Shown one piece after another: positions 34,295 through 42,197 of a stretch of DNA of 64,000 bases; the stretch's first letter is position 1; every line of letters begins with the position of its first letter. The notes below the pieces were generated by a model. That model saw only the letters and a program-made list of their open reading frames with translations, was not told the origin of the DNA and searched no databases. The stretch is from Gemmataceae bacterium (lineage in GTDB: Bacteria > Planctomycetota > Planctomycetia > Gemmatales > Gemmataceae): the NCBI GenBank assembly GCA_019636445.1, contig JAHBXO010000012.1, positions 62,001 to 126,000 of the forward strand. The letters are read 5' to 3'. The position numbers and the translations under genes are program-made.

Positions 34295-35467
34295 CTACCG
34301 ATCGATTTCGCCCATCACGATATCCAAGCTGCCGAGGACTGCGGGGATATCGCCGAGGAGGCAGCCGCGGCAGAGTTCTTCGACGACGCTGAGGTTGCTG
34401 AAGCAGCCGGACCGCGCCCGGACACGCAAGGGCACCGCGTCCTTGTTCGGCCGGCCGACGACGTGGAAACCCATCTGCCCGCGCGGGGCTTCCGTCTCGA
34501 CGTACACTTCGCCCGGCGAGAGAGCGCGCGGCGGTTCGATACGATGTGCACCCGTCGCCGACGGGTAGCGGTCGAGCGCCTGCCGGCAGAGGCGGACACT
34601 CTGCACCACTTCCAGCATTCGCACGAAGAAGCGGTGCCAGCAATCGCCGATCATCGCGCCCGGCGGAGCGCGGTCGAACGGCGGCACGGGTACGTCGAAC
34701 TCGTAGCCTTCGTAGCCGGAGTACGGTTCGATCTTGCGCAGGTCCCAGAGCGGGTCGCCCTTGGTGCGATCCAATGACGCCCGCAGGACGGCACCCGTAC
34801 AGCCATAGTTGATCGCCATCTCCCGCGAGAGGACGCCGACGCCGGCGGTGCGCTTCACGAAGATGTGATTGTCCGTCAGCATCGCGTGGTAGTCGGCGAT
34901 GTTCGGCTCGAAATAGTCGAGGAACTTGCGACAGCGCTCGACGAAGCCGGCGGGCAGGTCGTCGTGGACGCCGCCGATCGTGATGTAGCTGTACGTCAGC
35001 CGGGCGCCGCAGAGGTCTTCGAAGAGATCGAGGATGTGCTCGCGCTCGCGAAAGGCGTAGAGGAACGGGCTGAAGCTGCCGAGGTCGAGGCCGTAGGCGC
35101 CCATGCCGACGAGGTGCGAGGCGATGCGGTTCATTTCGCACGCGAGGACGCGGATGACCTGCGCCTTCTCGGGTATCACCATTCCGCAAAGCTTCTCCAC
35201 GGCCAATGCATAGCCGAGGTTCATGTTCATGCCGGCGAGGTAGTCCATCCGGTCCGTGTACGGGATGAACTGGATCGGCGTGACGTTCTCGCCGATCTTC
35301 TCGGCGCAGCGGTGGAGGTAGCCGAGGTGCGGGACGACTTCGCGGACGATTTCGCCGTCGGTGCGCAGGACGAGGCGGAGCACGCCGTGGGTGCTGGGGT
35401 GCTGCGGCCCCATGTTGATGAGCATTTCGTCCGTGCGGACGTCGAACTCGACGGTATCCAGCGACAT
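34295..35467 (-). CDS. nuoD: NADH-quinone oxidoreductase subunit D (complex I 49 kDa)
   Basis: The 390-residue protein matches the 49 kDa subunit near the quinone site of complex I. It begins with INMGPQHPSTHGVLRLVL and continues with HLGYLHRCAEKIGE, YTDRMDYLAGMNMN and NRIASHLVGMG, ending DIVMGEIDR as NuoD proteins do. Length is normal. GGGAGCC precedes the ATG at 35467. None of its neighbours is another nuo gene: a subtilisin is upstream and a hydrolase downstream. It is not fused to NuoC. Confidence 0.93.
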   Translation of the reverse strand: MSLDTVEFDVRTDEMLINMGPQHPSTHGVLRLVLRTDGEIVREVVPHLGYLHRCAEKIGENVTPIQFIPYTDRMDYLAGMNMNLGYALAVEKLCGMVIPEKAQVIRVLACEMNRIASHLVGMGAYGLDLGSFSPFLYAFREREHILDLFEDLCGARLTYSYITIGGVHDDLPAGFVERCRKFLDYFEPNIADYHAMLTDNHIFVKRTAGVGVLSREMAINYGCTGAVLRASLDRTKGDPLWDLRKIEPYSGYEGYEFDVPVPPFDRAPPGAMIGDCWHRFFVRMLEVVQSVRLCRQALDRYPSATGAHRIEPPRALSPGEVYVETEAPRGQMGFHVVGRPNKDAVPLRVRARSGCFSNLSVVEELCRGCLLGDIPAVLGSLDIVMGEIDR

Positions 35468-35495
35468 CGACGGCTCCCGGCGTGGCGGGGGCATT

Positions 35496-37772
35496 TTAGG
35501 GAAGCGTCGGACCGGACGTGCGGGACTTTTGATTCGATTCGAGAATCCATGCGAGGAATTGCGAGAGGTCGATCCGCGGTGCAGGCATCGGTTCCTCGCG
35601 GCCGATCAAGGCCTGCGATTCGACGCGCAGCTCCGGGGCGCCGTCGGCGAACGCCTGCGTGCGAACGCTGCCGGCGAGGACGTTCGTTGTCGAAATATCA
35701 AGCCGGAGTTCCGTGACGCGGCCGGTCTTGCCGGGGGAACGGTCTTCGACGATGAGCGTCCAGACGCCGCGCGCCGGCTGGCCATCGAACGCGGCGAGCG
35801 ATTCTTCGGGACGGACTGCTCCGAGAAACGGGGATTTCGCCTTGGAAACCAGGCCGAGGGCTTCGTCGTCGAAGGTGGTGCCGCGGAAGCCGCTGCCGTC
35901 GGTGCCGCGGCGCTCGACGAGCGTGACGGTGCGATCGGCGGGCGAGCGCAGCTTGAGCACGAGGTCGCCGACGTGGAAGTGTTCGAGGAACACGAACAGG
36001 TTCAAGTCGGAGACGGAACCATCGCGGTTGACGACGATCGGGATTTCGAGCGTACCGCTGTCCGGTATCGCGAGTGGCAGGGCGACGGTGGGGTTCGCGG
36101 AAGTCGATCCCGAGGCGAGCGTGCCGGTGCCTGTGAAGCGGTCGCCCGGCTCGCCGTTGACGCCGTTGCCGTTCTGGTTCATTCGGTTCGCGGCGATGTC
36201 GAAGATGTCCACGCCAAGCGTGAGCGAGTACGTTCCGGGCTTCGTCTTCGGAGGAAATGCGATGTCGAACTGGGTGTTGTTCGTGCCGCTCACGGGCACG
36301 ACGGAGAGGGCCGCGAATCCACCGTCCGGCCCCGATAGCGTGACATCGGCGATCGTGAACGAGCCGGCGTTGATCTTCTCGTTGAACTGGACGCGGACGC
36401 GGTCGAAGCGATCGACGGCGGAGCCGTGGAAGACGGCCGAGAGGACGCGGGCTCCGTCGGTTTCTCGCGTTGTCGCAGGCGGAGGCGAAGCGGGCGGGGG
36501 CACCGAGGGCGGCACTGTCGGCGGCGTGGCCACGTCGAGCATCTTCGCGAGGTTCAGCCGGCCGCCGGTGGTGGTCCGGCCGGCGAGGGATGACAGCGGA
36601 TCGACGGAGGCCTTCAGTTTCGCGACGACCTGCTGCCAGGTCCAGGTCGGGTTCGCGTCCCAGAGGAGTGCGATGGCACCGGCGACAAAGGGAGCGGCCA
36701 TCGACGTGCCGCTGTACGAGCCGTAGCGGTTGTTCGGCAGCGTGCTCAGGATCGAGACGCCCGGCGCGCCGAGGACGACCGTGTTCACGCCATAGCTGGA
36801 GAAGCCGGCGAGTTGGCCGTTCGCATCCACCGCGGCGACGGGGATCACGTTCGCGAGCGTGGCGGAGTAGCTGGCAGGGTAGAAGGGGACGGCGTCGTTA
36901 TTGGACGAATCGTTGCCGGCGGAGGTGACGAGGATAAGGCCGGCGGATTGCGCACGGGCGATGGCGGTGGCAAAGACGGCGTCGTAGACGTTGCTGCCCC
37001 AACTGGCGTTGGCGACGCGGGCGCCGTTGGCGGCGGCGTAGTTGAGGGCGCGGATGCCGTCGCTGGTGTAGCCGTTGCCGTCGGTGCCGATGAACTTGAG
37101 CGCCATGATGCGCGTGTTGGGGTTCACGCCGCTGACGCCGATGCCGTTGTTGCCTGCGGCGCCGACGATGCCGGCGACGTGGGTACCGTGGCCGTCGTGG
37201 TCGGACGGGTCGGCGTCGTTGGCGGCGAAGTCGTAGCCGATGATGTCGTCGGCGAAGCCGTTGCCGTCGTCGTCGCGGCCGTTGCCGGGGATTTCGCGGG
37301 TGTTGAACCAGAGGTTGGCGGCGAGGTCCGGGTGGGAGTAGTCGATGCCGGTGTCGATGACGGCGACGACGGTATTGCGGGTTCCTGTGCCGCGATCCCA
37401 GGCGGCGGCGGCCTGGATGGCGGCGAGGCCGGTCTGGGCGGCGAGTTGCGGGTCGTTGAAAGCGGCGTTCGAGCGGACGATGCGGTCCGGTTCGGCGGCG
37501 GAAACGTCCGGCACCGCGGACAGTACCCCCAGCGCCTGATCGAGCGGGTAGCCGGCGGCGAGGTCGACGCGGTAGAGGCCGAAACCGAGAGGCGTGATGG
37601 AAGACGTCGGAACGGAGTCGGCGAGTTGTTCGAAACGCACGGCATCGGCGACGCGCTCGTCGCCGAATGCGACGAGAACGCGGTCCGGGGCGAAGGCGTC
37701 GGTCACGGCGAGCGCGGGCGTCGTGCGGTCTTCCAGTCGCTCCACGCGGAGCGAATACAGCGATGGACGCAT
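35496..37772 (-). CDS. Secreted subtilisin-family (S8) protease with C-terminal P-type domain
   Basis: The 758-residue protein starts with the planctomycete-type N-terminal tag VERLEDRTTPAL (10-21), which is thought to mark exported proteins. A propeptide-like region (28-100) is followed by the S8 catalytic domain: VIDTGID (D140), HGTHVAG (H195), the oxyanion Asn in SAGNDSS, and GTSMAAPFVAG (S357). After a Pro linker near 440 come an Ig-like or dockerin-less beta region (VRVQFNEKINAGSF) and a proprotein convertase P-like domain near 640-735 (LPLAIPDSGTLEIPIVV, LKLRSPADRTVTLV). All triad residues are present, so it should be active outside the cell. Confidence 0.9.
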   Translation of the reverse strand: MRPSLYSLRVERLEDRTTPALAVTDAFAPDRVLVAFGDERVADAVRFEQLADSVPTSSITPLGFGLYRVDLAAGYPLDQALGVLSAVPDVSAAEPDRIVRSNAAFNDPQLAAQTGLAAIQAAAAWDRGTGTRNTVVAVIDTGIDYSHPDLAANLWFNTREIPGNGRDDDGNGFADDIIGYDFAANDADPSDHDGHGTHVAGIVGAAGNNGIGVSGVNPNTRIMALKFIGTDGNGYTSDGIRALNYAAANGARVANASWGSNVYDAVFATAIARAQSAGLILVTSAGNDSSNNDAVPFYPASYSATLANVIPVAAVDANGQLAGFSSYGVNTVVLGAPGVSILSTLPNNRYGSYSGTSMAAPFVAGAIALLWDANPTWTWQQVVAKLKASVDPLSSLAGRTTTGGRLNLAKMLDVATPPTVPPSVPPPASPPPATTRETDGARVLSAVFHGSAVDRFDRVRVQFNEKINAGSFTIADVTLSGPDGGFAALSVVPVSGTNNTQFDIAFPPKTKPGTYSLTLGVDIFDIAANRMNQNGNGVNGEPGDRFTGTGTLASGSTSANPTVALPLAIPDSGTLEIPIVVNRDGSVSDLNLFVFLEHFHVGDLVLKLRSPADRTVTLVERRGTDGSGFRGTTFDDEALGLVSKAKSPFLGAVRPEESLAAFDGQPARGVWTLIVEDRSPGKTGRVTELRLDISTTNVLAGSVRTQAFADGAPELRVESQALIGREEPMPAPRIDLSQFLAWILESNQKSRTSGPTLP

Positions 37773-37960
37773 GCGGAACCGTTCTGCTCGTGGTGCGGGT
37801 GGGCGAAACCCGTCGGGCGGAAACGATTGAACTGTAGGTGACGGACGGAGCGGAGACCGGAAACGGGAAAATGGAAAATTCGATTCAAGTTCCGCCCCGC
37901 GCCACCTTTTACCGGTTGGCGGGGGCGTGACGGTCGTGCGATGTGCGTAATCTGGGGGAA

Positions 37961-39175
37961 TTATCCGGCGGGAATCGCGGCGATCATCGCGGCCATCTTC
38001 TCATGTGCGTATGCTCGCGCCTTTGAGGCCGTTCGCCGCGCCGCGGGGAGGTCCTTCGCGATGGCGAGAAGAGTTTCGGCGATCTGCTTCCCGGTCGCGT
38101 CGTCGATCTCGAAGATCCAATTCTTCAAACCAATGTCGCGCCACATCTGACCCTTGCGCGTGTCGGTCGGCTGGCGCAGGTGGACGGCCGGCGTGCCGTT
38201 CGCGACGGCCATGATCGGCGAGTGCATCTCGAAACTCGCGACGGCGGCCGCCTTCGCGTACACGCTCCCGGCCTCGCCTGTCAGCCAGTAGCGATCCATC
38301 ACGGTCACGCTCGGCTTCACGTCCGCGGGCAGCGGATCGAAGAGCAGCGGCTTCAGCCGCGTCACCGCGTACGTCATCTCGGGCACCAGGAAGACCTTTC
38401 GCTTCGTCTCGCGCACCCACGCGACGATCCCCTCGCGCAGCTTCGCGTGGTCCCGGTCGGCGAACGCTTCGTTCACGGCGCTCCGCTCCGGGTTCGGCTT
38501 CACCGTATCCCGGATTTCCCAATAGGGCGTCCAGCGCAGCCGCGGCACGGCGCAGAGGAACTGCCCCGCTTTGAGTTTGTGCTCGGCAAGCAGCTTGTCC
38601 GCGGCCGCGTCGTCCTTCAGGTCGAGGTCGAACGTCGCGTCCGGTCCGAAGTCCATCGTCGGCTCTGTGACACCGGAGTTCTTCAGGGCGGCGAGCGAAT
38701 CGGTATCGCGCGTGAAGACGAATTTCGCCCCGGCGAGCAGATCCTTGTGCGTCTTCAACTCCGCATCGCTGAGCGTGACGCCGGCAAAGCCGTAGGGTTT
38801 GCCGGCCTTCTTCGCGAGGAGGGCCTCCTTCGCGCCGACGAGGCCGGGGCCGGAGCCGTGCAGGAAGAAGTCACAGGCGGCGAGGGCGGCGTTCTTCTCG
38901 TCGGCCGTCTTCGCGATCGCAAGCTTCGGGAAGCGGTTTTTGAGTAGCGTTTCGACTTCGGCGTTGAGGGAGTTGGGCCAGAGCGTGATGACGGCGTTCG
39001 GCCGGTGCTTCTCGAGAAGAGCAAGCATCCCCGGCGTGTGGGCGATGTCGCCGATGTTCACCGTCTGCCACGACGAGCGCAGGAGAATCCGTTGCGGTTT
39101 CTTCTCCTCGGCTCGTAGGGAAGGAGTCAGGGCCAAGGCGAATGCGGCGAGAGCTTCGCGGCGGGAGAGGTTCAT
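37961..39175 (-). CDS. Polysaccharide pyruvyl transferase family protein, exported
   Basis: The 404-residue protein has a twin-arginine style N-terminus (LSRREALAAFALALTPSL). The rest resembles polysaccharide pyruvyl transferases: WQTVNIGDIAHTPGMLALL, DFFLHGSGPGLVGAKEA, KFVFTRDTDSLAALKNSGV and AAVASFEMHSPIMAVANGTPAVHL. In that family pyruvyl groups are moved from PEP to surface sugars. Export of a PEP-using enzyme would be odd, so the substrate or fold use may differ here. The gene lies 188 bases upstream of the subtilisin. Confidence 0.75.
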   Translation of the reverse strand: MNLSRREALAAFALALTPSLRAEEKKPQRILLRSSWQTVNIGDIAHTPGMLALLEKHRPNAVITLWPNSLNAEVETLLKNRFPKLAIAKTADEKNAALAACDFFLHGSGPGLVGAKEALLAKKAGKPYGFAGVTLSDAELKTHKDLLAGAKFVFTRDTDSLAALKNSGVTEPTMDFGPDATFDLDLKDDAAADKLLAEHKLKAGQFLCAVPRLRWTPYWEIRDTVKPNPERSAVNEAFADRDHAKLREGIVAWVRETKRKVFLVPEMTYAVTRLKPLLFDPLPADVKPSVTVMDRYWLTGEAGSVYAKAAAVASFEMHSPIMAVANGTPAVHLRQPTDTRKGQMWRDIGLKNWIFEIDDATGKQIAETLLAIAKDLPAARRTASKARAYAHEKMAAMIAAIPAG

Positions 39176-39286
39176 GCGGCACCCGGCGACGGGAATCGAT
39201 TGCCGCTATATTATCGAACTTCGAGGAACCCGATGGTCACTGGCACGGCGTCGCGCCGGGTGGCGGGGCGACCGGACAGCACAAGT

Positions 39287-39973
39287 ATGACCAATCTTTT
39301 TACCCCCGGACTCACCGCGAACTCCGTCAAAGATACCAACGGCAAAGTTCTGACCGTGCCAGTCGGCTGGGTACTTCTTCCGCCCGGTGACGCCGCCCTG
39401 ACCCGTCGAGTGAAGGCCGCTGGCGATCATTGGGTGGTGCAGGAGAAGAAAGGCCGCAAGGTCTTCTCACGGGGCGTGTGGGCACCGGCAACGACCATCG
39501 AGCGGATTCAAGCTGAACTCGAAGCCGAGCGATCCACCGAGAGTTATGCCAAACGCAAAGTAGCCGACGCCAAGCGACGGGAGAAGGCCCAAGAGATTTA
39601 CGTCGACGACTTCACCGGAGCCGTGGTGAGCTTCCTTGCCTTCCACCCTGCTCATGCCGATCTTGCCCAGCGACTCGCGAAAGTAGTTGCCGATCATGCC
39701 ACGCCGGTTGGCAGCGGCACGGTCGCCCGCACGAAGCGGATCCCGGTCGAGCAACGGGCCGAAGCCGCCGTCATTGCTTGGATGCGGCACCAGACGACCG
39801 CCTACGACTCGATGACCATCCCACGGGTGAAAGGCAAGCGGCGCGAAGTGCGGCGTATACTGGCCCAGCGGTCGAAGGAACTGCTGGCCCGGTATCGGCG
39901 GGGAGAATCGAACGGGGAAGGATGCCCGCTGTTAAGGGCCATTGACAAGAAGAAGCAAGAGGATCAGCCATGA
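39287..39973 (+). CDS. DUF2293-domain protein
   Basis: The 228-residue basic protein has a first part with VGWVLLPPGDAALTRRVKAA and a coiled stretch ERIQAELEAERSTESYAKRK. The C-terminal half matches DUF2293: KRIPVEQRAEAAVIAWMRH, TTAYDSMTIPRVKGKRREVRR. Its function is unknown; related proteins have been described as nucleic-acid related by annotation only. The ATG at 39287 gives a natural N-terminus MTNLFTPGLT. The gene overlaps the next one by four bases, so the pair is translated together. Confidence 0.72.
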   Translation: MTNLFTPGLTANSVKDTNGKVLTVPVGWVLLPPGDAALTRRVKAAGDHWVVQEKKGRKVFSRGVWAPATTIERIQAELEAERSTESYAKRKVADAKRREKAQEIYVDDFTGAVVSFLAFHPAHADLAQRLAKVVADHATPVGSGTVARTKRIPVEQRAEAAVIAWMRHQTTAYDSMTIPRVKGKRREVRRILAQRSKELLARYRRGESNGEGCPLLRAIDKKKQEDQP

Positions 39974-40743
39974 GAACGATCATCACGTTTGCGGCGGTGC
40001 TGCTCGCCGTTTCGTCGGTTCATGCTCAAGACTTCCGCAACGTGACCTGCGAAGGGACGTACCCGCATCACCTGCAAGGCATCTGTGCCGACAAGGACGC
40101 GATCTACTGGTCCTTCACGACGACGCTGGTGAAGACTGACCTGAACGGGAAGTTGCTGAAGAAAGTGCCGGCCGCCAACCACCACGGCGACCTCTGCCTC
40201 CACGATGGCAAGCTCTTCGTTGCCGTGAACCTCGGCAAGTTCAACGATCCCAAGGGCAATGCCGATTCGTGGGTGTACGTCTACGATGCCGCCACGCTGA
40301 AGGAACTGGCCCGTCACAAGGTCCAAGAGGTCTTCCACGGTGCGGGCGGCATCGGCATTCGCAACGGCCACTTCTTCGTCGTGGGCGGATTGCCCGATGG
40401 CGTCGAAGAGAACTACGTCTACGAGTACGACGCCAAGTTCAAATTCCAGAAGAAGCACGTCATCAAGAGCGGCCACACCCGCCTTGGCATCCAGACGGCC
40501 ACGTTTGCCAATGACCGCTGGTGGTTCGGCTGCTACGGCGATCCGAAAATCCTGCTCGTCACCGACGCCGATTTCCAGATGAAGGGCCGGTACGAGTTCG
40601 ACTGCTCGCTGGGTATCGTCGGCCTGCCCGATGGCCGTTTCCTGTCGGCCACCGGCAAATGCGAAAAGGACAAGGGCTGCACCGGTTCGGCCCGCATCGC
40701 CGTGGCCGATATGAAGACGGGGTTGCGGATCGGCGAGAAGTAG
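39970..40743 (+). CDS. Exported beta-propeller-like protein of unknown function
   Basis: The 257-residue protein has a signal peptide (IITFAAVLLAVSSVHA, cut near residue 20). The mature part repeats short beta segments such as VTCEGTYPHHLQGICADKDAIYW, GDLCLHDGKLFVAVN and FHGAGGIGIRNGHFFVVGG, with conserved His and Gly, like a six-bladed propeller. No catalytic motif was recognised. The start overlaps the stop of the DUF2293 gene (ATGA), giving a coupled pair with one cytosolic and one exported member. Confidence 0.72.
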   Translation: MRTIITFAAVLLAVSSVHAQDFRNVTCEGTYPHHLQGICADKDAIYWSFTTTLVKTDLNGKLLKKVPAANHHGDLCLHDGKLFVAVNLGKFNDPKGNADSWVYVYDAATLKELARHKVQEVFHGAGGIGIRNGHFFVVGGLPDGVEENYVYEYDAKFKFQKKHVIKSGHTRLGIQTATFANDRWWFGCYGDPKILLVTDADFQMKGRYEFDCSLGIVGLPDGRFLSATGKCEKDKGCTGSARIAVADMKTGLRIGEK

Positions 40744-40953
40744 ACCGAGCGGAGACTGCCACCCACCGTATGCGGTCCACGGCGGTCGATCACGGCGGAA
40801 ACAAGCATGCGCAAAGAGAGGACTTCATGCCATCGATCTTTGATGCGGCGCTCGAACCCTTCTGAGCGTCGCACTGCTGACGATCCTGTCCGAGATTCGA
40901 GTCGCCGAATAACGGTCGAATCCGATGCGGCCGAACGGGAGGCGAAAACGACG

Positions 40954-41187
40954 ATGGAATCGACTTGGAACTGCGATCTGGATTCGTCGATCCCGGACTG
41001 GATCATCGAGTATCCTGAAACGTACCCCTTGTTTCAGGAATGCGGCATCGACAGCTCCTGCGGCGGAAAGTCTCTGGAATATGTCTGCCGGGAGCGCGGG
41101 CTGGACTCGCGCACGATGCTCGACAAACTCCGGACGCGGATCGTCGAGGCAAAGCCCGGGAAACCGGAAGAATTCTCTTCACAATGA
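40954..41187 (+). CDS. ScdA_N (DUF542) domain protein
   Basis: The 77-residue protein is close to the N-terminal domain of ScdA/RIC iron-sulfur repair proteins. That domain has a 'P....F...GIDFCCGG...L..AC' core; here it reads PETYPLFQECGIDSSCGGKSLEYVCRERGLD. One of the two adjacent cysteines is Ser, but the C-G-G part is kept. The catalytic hemerythrin domain of RIC is absent. The ATG at 40954 follows GGGAGG. It lies 10 bases before a cupin gene, so the two are likely co-expressed. A role in nitrosative-stress or Fe-S repair is inferred. Confidence 0.75.
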   Translation: MESTWNCDLDSSIPDWIIEYPETYPLFQECGIDSSCGGKSLEYVCRERGLDSRTMLDKLRTRIVEAKPGKPEEFSSQ

Positions 41188-41197
41188 GGGCGGAACG

Positions 41198-41527
41198 ATG
41201 GCGATCCAGCATGCGAATCCCGGAGAGGTCATCGACGTCCGACCGTTGGGCGCGGCGCTGGCGTCGGCACGGACCACGACACTAATCAAGTCGGGGCAAC
41301 TGGAAGTCGTGCGGTTGGTGCTGCCCGCCGGCAAGGAGATCGCGGCACATAAAGCCCCCGGCGCCATCACGGTCCAATGTCTCGAGGGACGGATCGCCTT
41401 CACGGCGCGGGGCCAGACGCACGAGCTGACGGCAGGTCAGATGCTGTACCTGGAAGCCGCCGAGCCTCACGCGGTCCGCTGCATCGAGGATGCCTCGGTG
41501 CTCCTGACGCTCCGTTTGGCATCGTGA
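41198..41527 (+). CDS. Small cupin-domain protein
   Basis: The 109-residue protein folds as a single cupin. It contains VVRLVLPAGKEIAAHKAPGAI (motif 1 region) and EGRIAFTARGQTHELTAGQMLYLEAAEPHAVRC (motif 2). Of the usual metal ligands only part is visible (one His in motif 1, one in motif 2), so catalytic metal binding is uncertain. GAGGG precedes the ATG at 41198. It follows the ScdA_N gene by 10 bases. Confidence 0.8.
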   Translation: MAIQHANPGEVIDVRPLGAALASARTTTLIKSGQLEVVRLVLPAGKEIAAHKAPGAITVQCLEGRIAFTARGQTHELTAGQMLYLEAAEPHAVRCIEDASVLLTLRLAS

Positions 41528-41546
41528 GCGGGAGCGCCGATCGATC

Positions 41547-41840
41547 CTAGTGCGGCCGGACGTTCAACGTCCGCATGATCCAGAACATGGCGGTGAATAT
41601 CGCGATCGACCAGCCGAGCCAGCCCGAGATGGCCAGGTGCTGCGTGCCGAGGATGAAGTCGGAGTCTTTGTAACGGAGCCAGTTCCGATGGCGGAGCCAT
41701 TGCATCCCGAGATACCAGCCGCCGCCGGCCGTGGCGAGCAGCGCCGGCCCGATGCCGTTCATGGCCCCGCCGTTGAGCAGGAGGGACATCGTGGCCAGCA
41801 TCAGCGACAGGACGAACAGCAGATAATCCCCGGGGTTCAT
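41547..41840 (-). CDS. Small membrane protein, three transmembrane helices
   Basis: The 97-residue protein has three hydrophobic segments: YLLFVLSLMLATMSLLL, IGPALLATAGGGWYLGMQWL and LAISGWLGWSIAIFTAMFWIM. No family is recognised. It begins four bases after the TfoX_N stop on the same strand, so the two are probably in one operon. Confidence 0.65.
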   Translation of the reverse strand: MNPGDYLLFVLSLMLATMSLLLNGGAMNGIGPALLATAGGGWYLGMQWLRHRNWLRYKDSDFILGTQHLAISGWLGWSIAIFTAMFWIMRTLNVRPH

Positions 41841-41843
41841 GGT

Positions 41844-42173
41844 TCACTTTCCCGGTAGCGACTTCACGAATCCGATCGCCCGTTCAATCCAAACCGCGAG
41901 TGAGTCGTCGTCCTCGACGCCGTCCGAATCCACCATCACCCAGGCTTTCATCGGGCGACCCGTGACGTCGAACGGCCGGACATGCGGTTCCAGCATGGCG
42001 ACCTCGGCCTGTTCCGGACCCAGTCGGACAATGAGGGCGTCTTTCCACACACAGACGAGCAGATTGCCGTTCAGGAGGAAACCGAGGCCGCCGAACAACT
42101 TCTTCTCCACAATGTCCCGCTCGCGGGCGAGTCCATCGCGCACGCGGGCGGCGAGCGAGTCGTCGTATGCCAC
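41844..42173 (-). CDS. TfoX N-terminal domain protein
   Basis: The 109-residue protein corresponds to the TfoX/Sxy N-terminal domain. It begins V(M)AYDDSLAARVRDGLARE and has VEKKLFGGLGFLLNGNLLVCVW, RPFDVTGRPMKAWVMVD and ERAIGFVKSLPGK. In Gamma-proteobacteria TfoX controls competence genes; stand-alone N-domains are widespread with unknown function. The GTG at 42173 fits the usual start MAYDxxLA and has GGAG ahead, so it is preferred over a TTG at 42185. Confidence 0.82.
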   Translation of the reverse strand: MAYDDSLAARVRDGLARERDIVEKKLFGGLGFLLNGNLLVCVWKDALIVRLGPEQAEVAMLEPHVRPFDVTGRPMKAWVMVDSDGVEDDDSLAVWIERAIGFVKSLPGK

Positions 42174-42197
42174 GGGGGACTCCAACGGAGCGTTAGG

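Noticed and set aside
40744-40953. Extra upstream coding sequence for the ScdA_N gene
   Set aside because: The frame is open but Arg/Ser-rich without homology, while the ATG at 40954 has a good ribosome-binding site and begins the domain.
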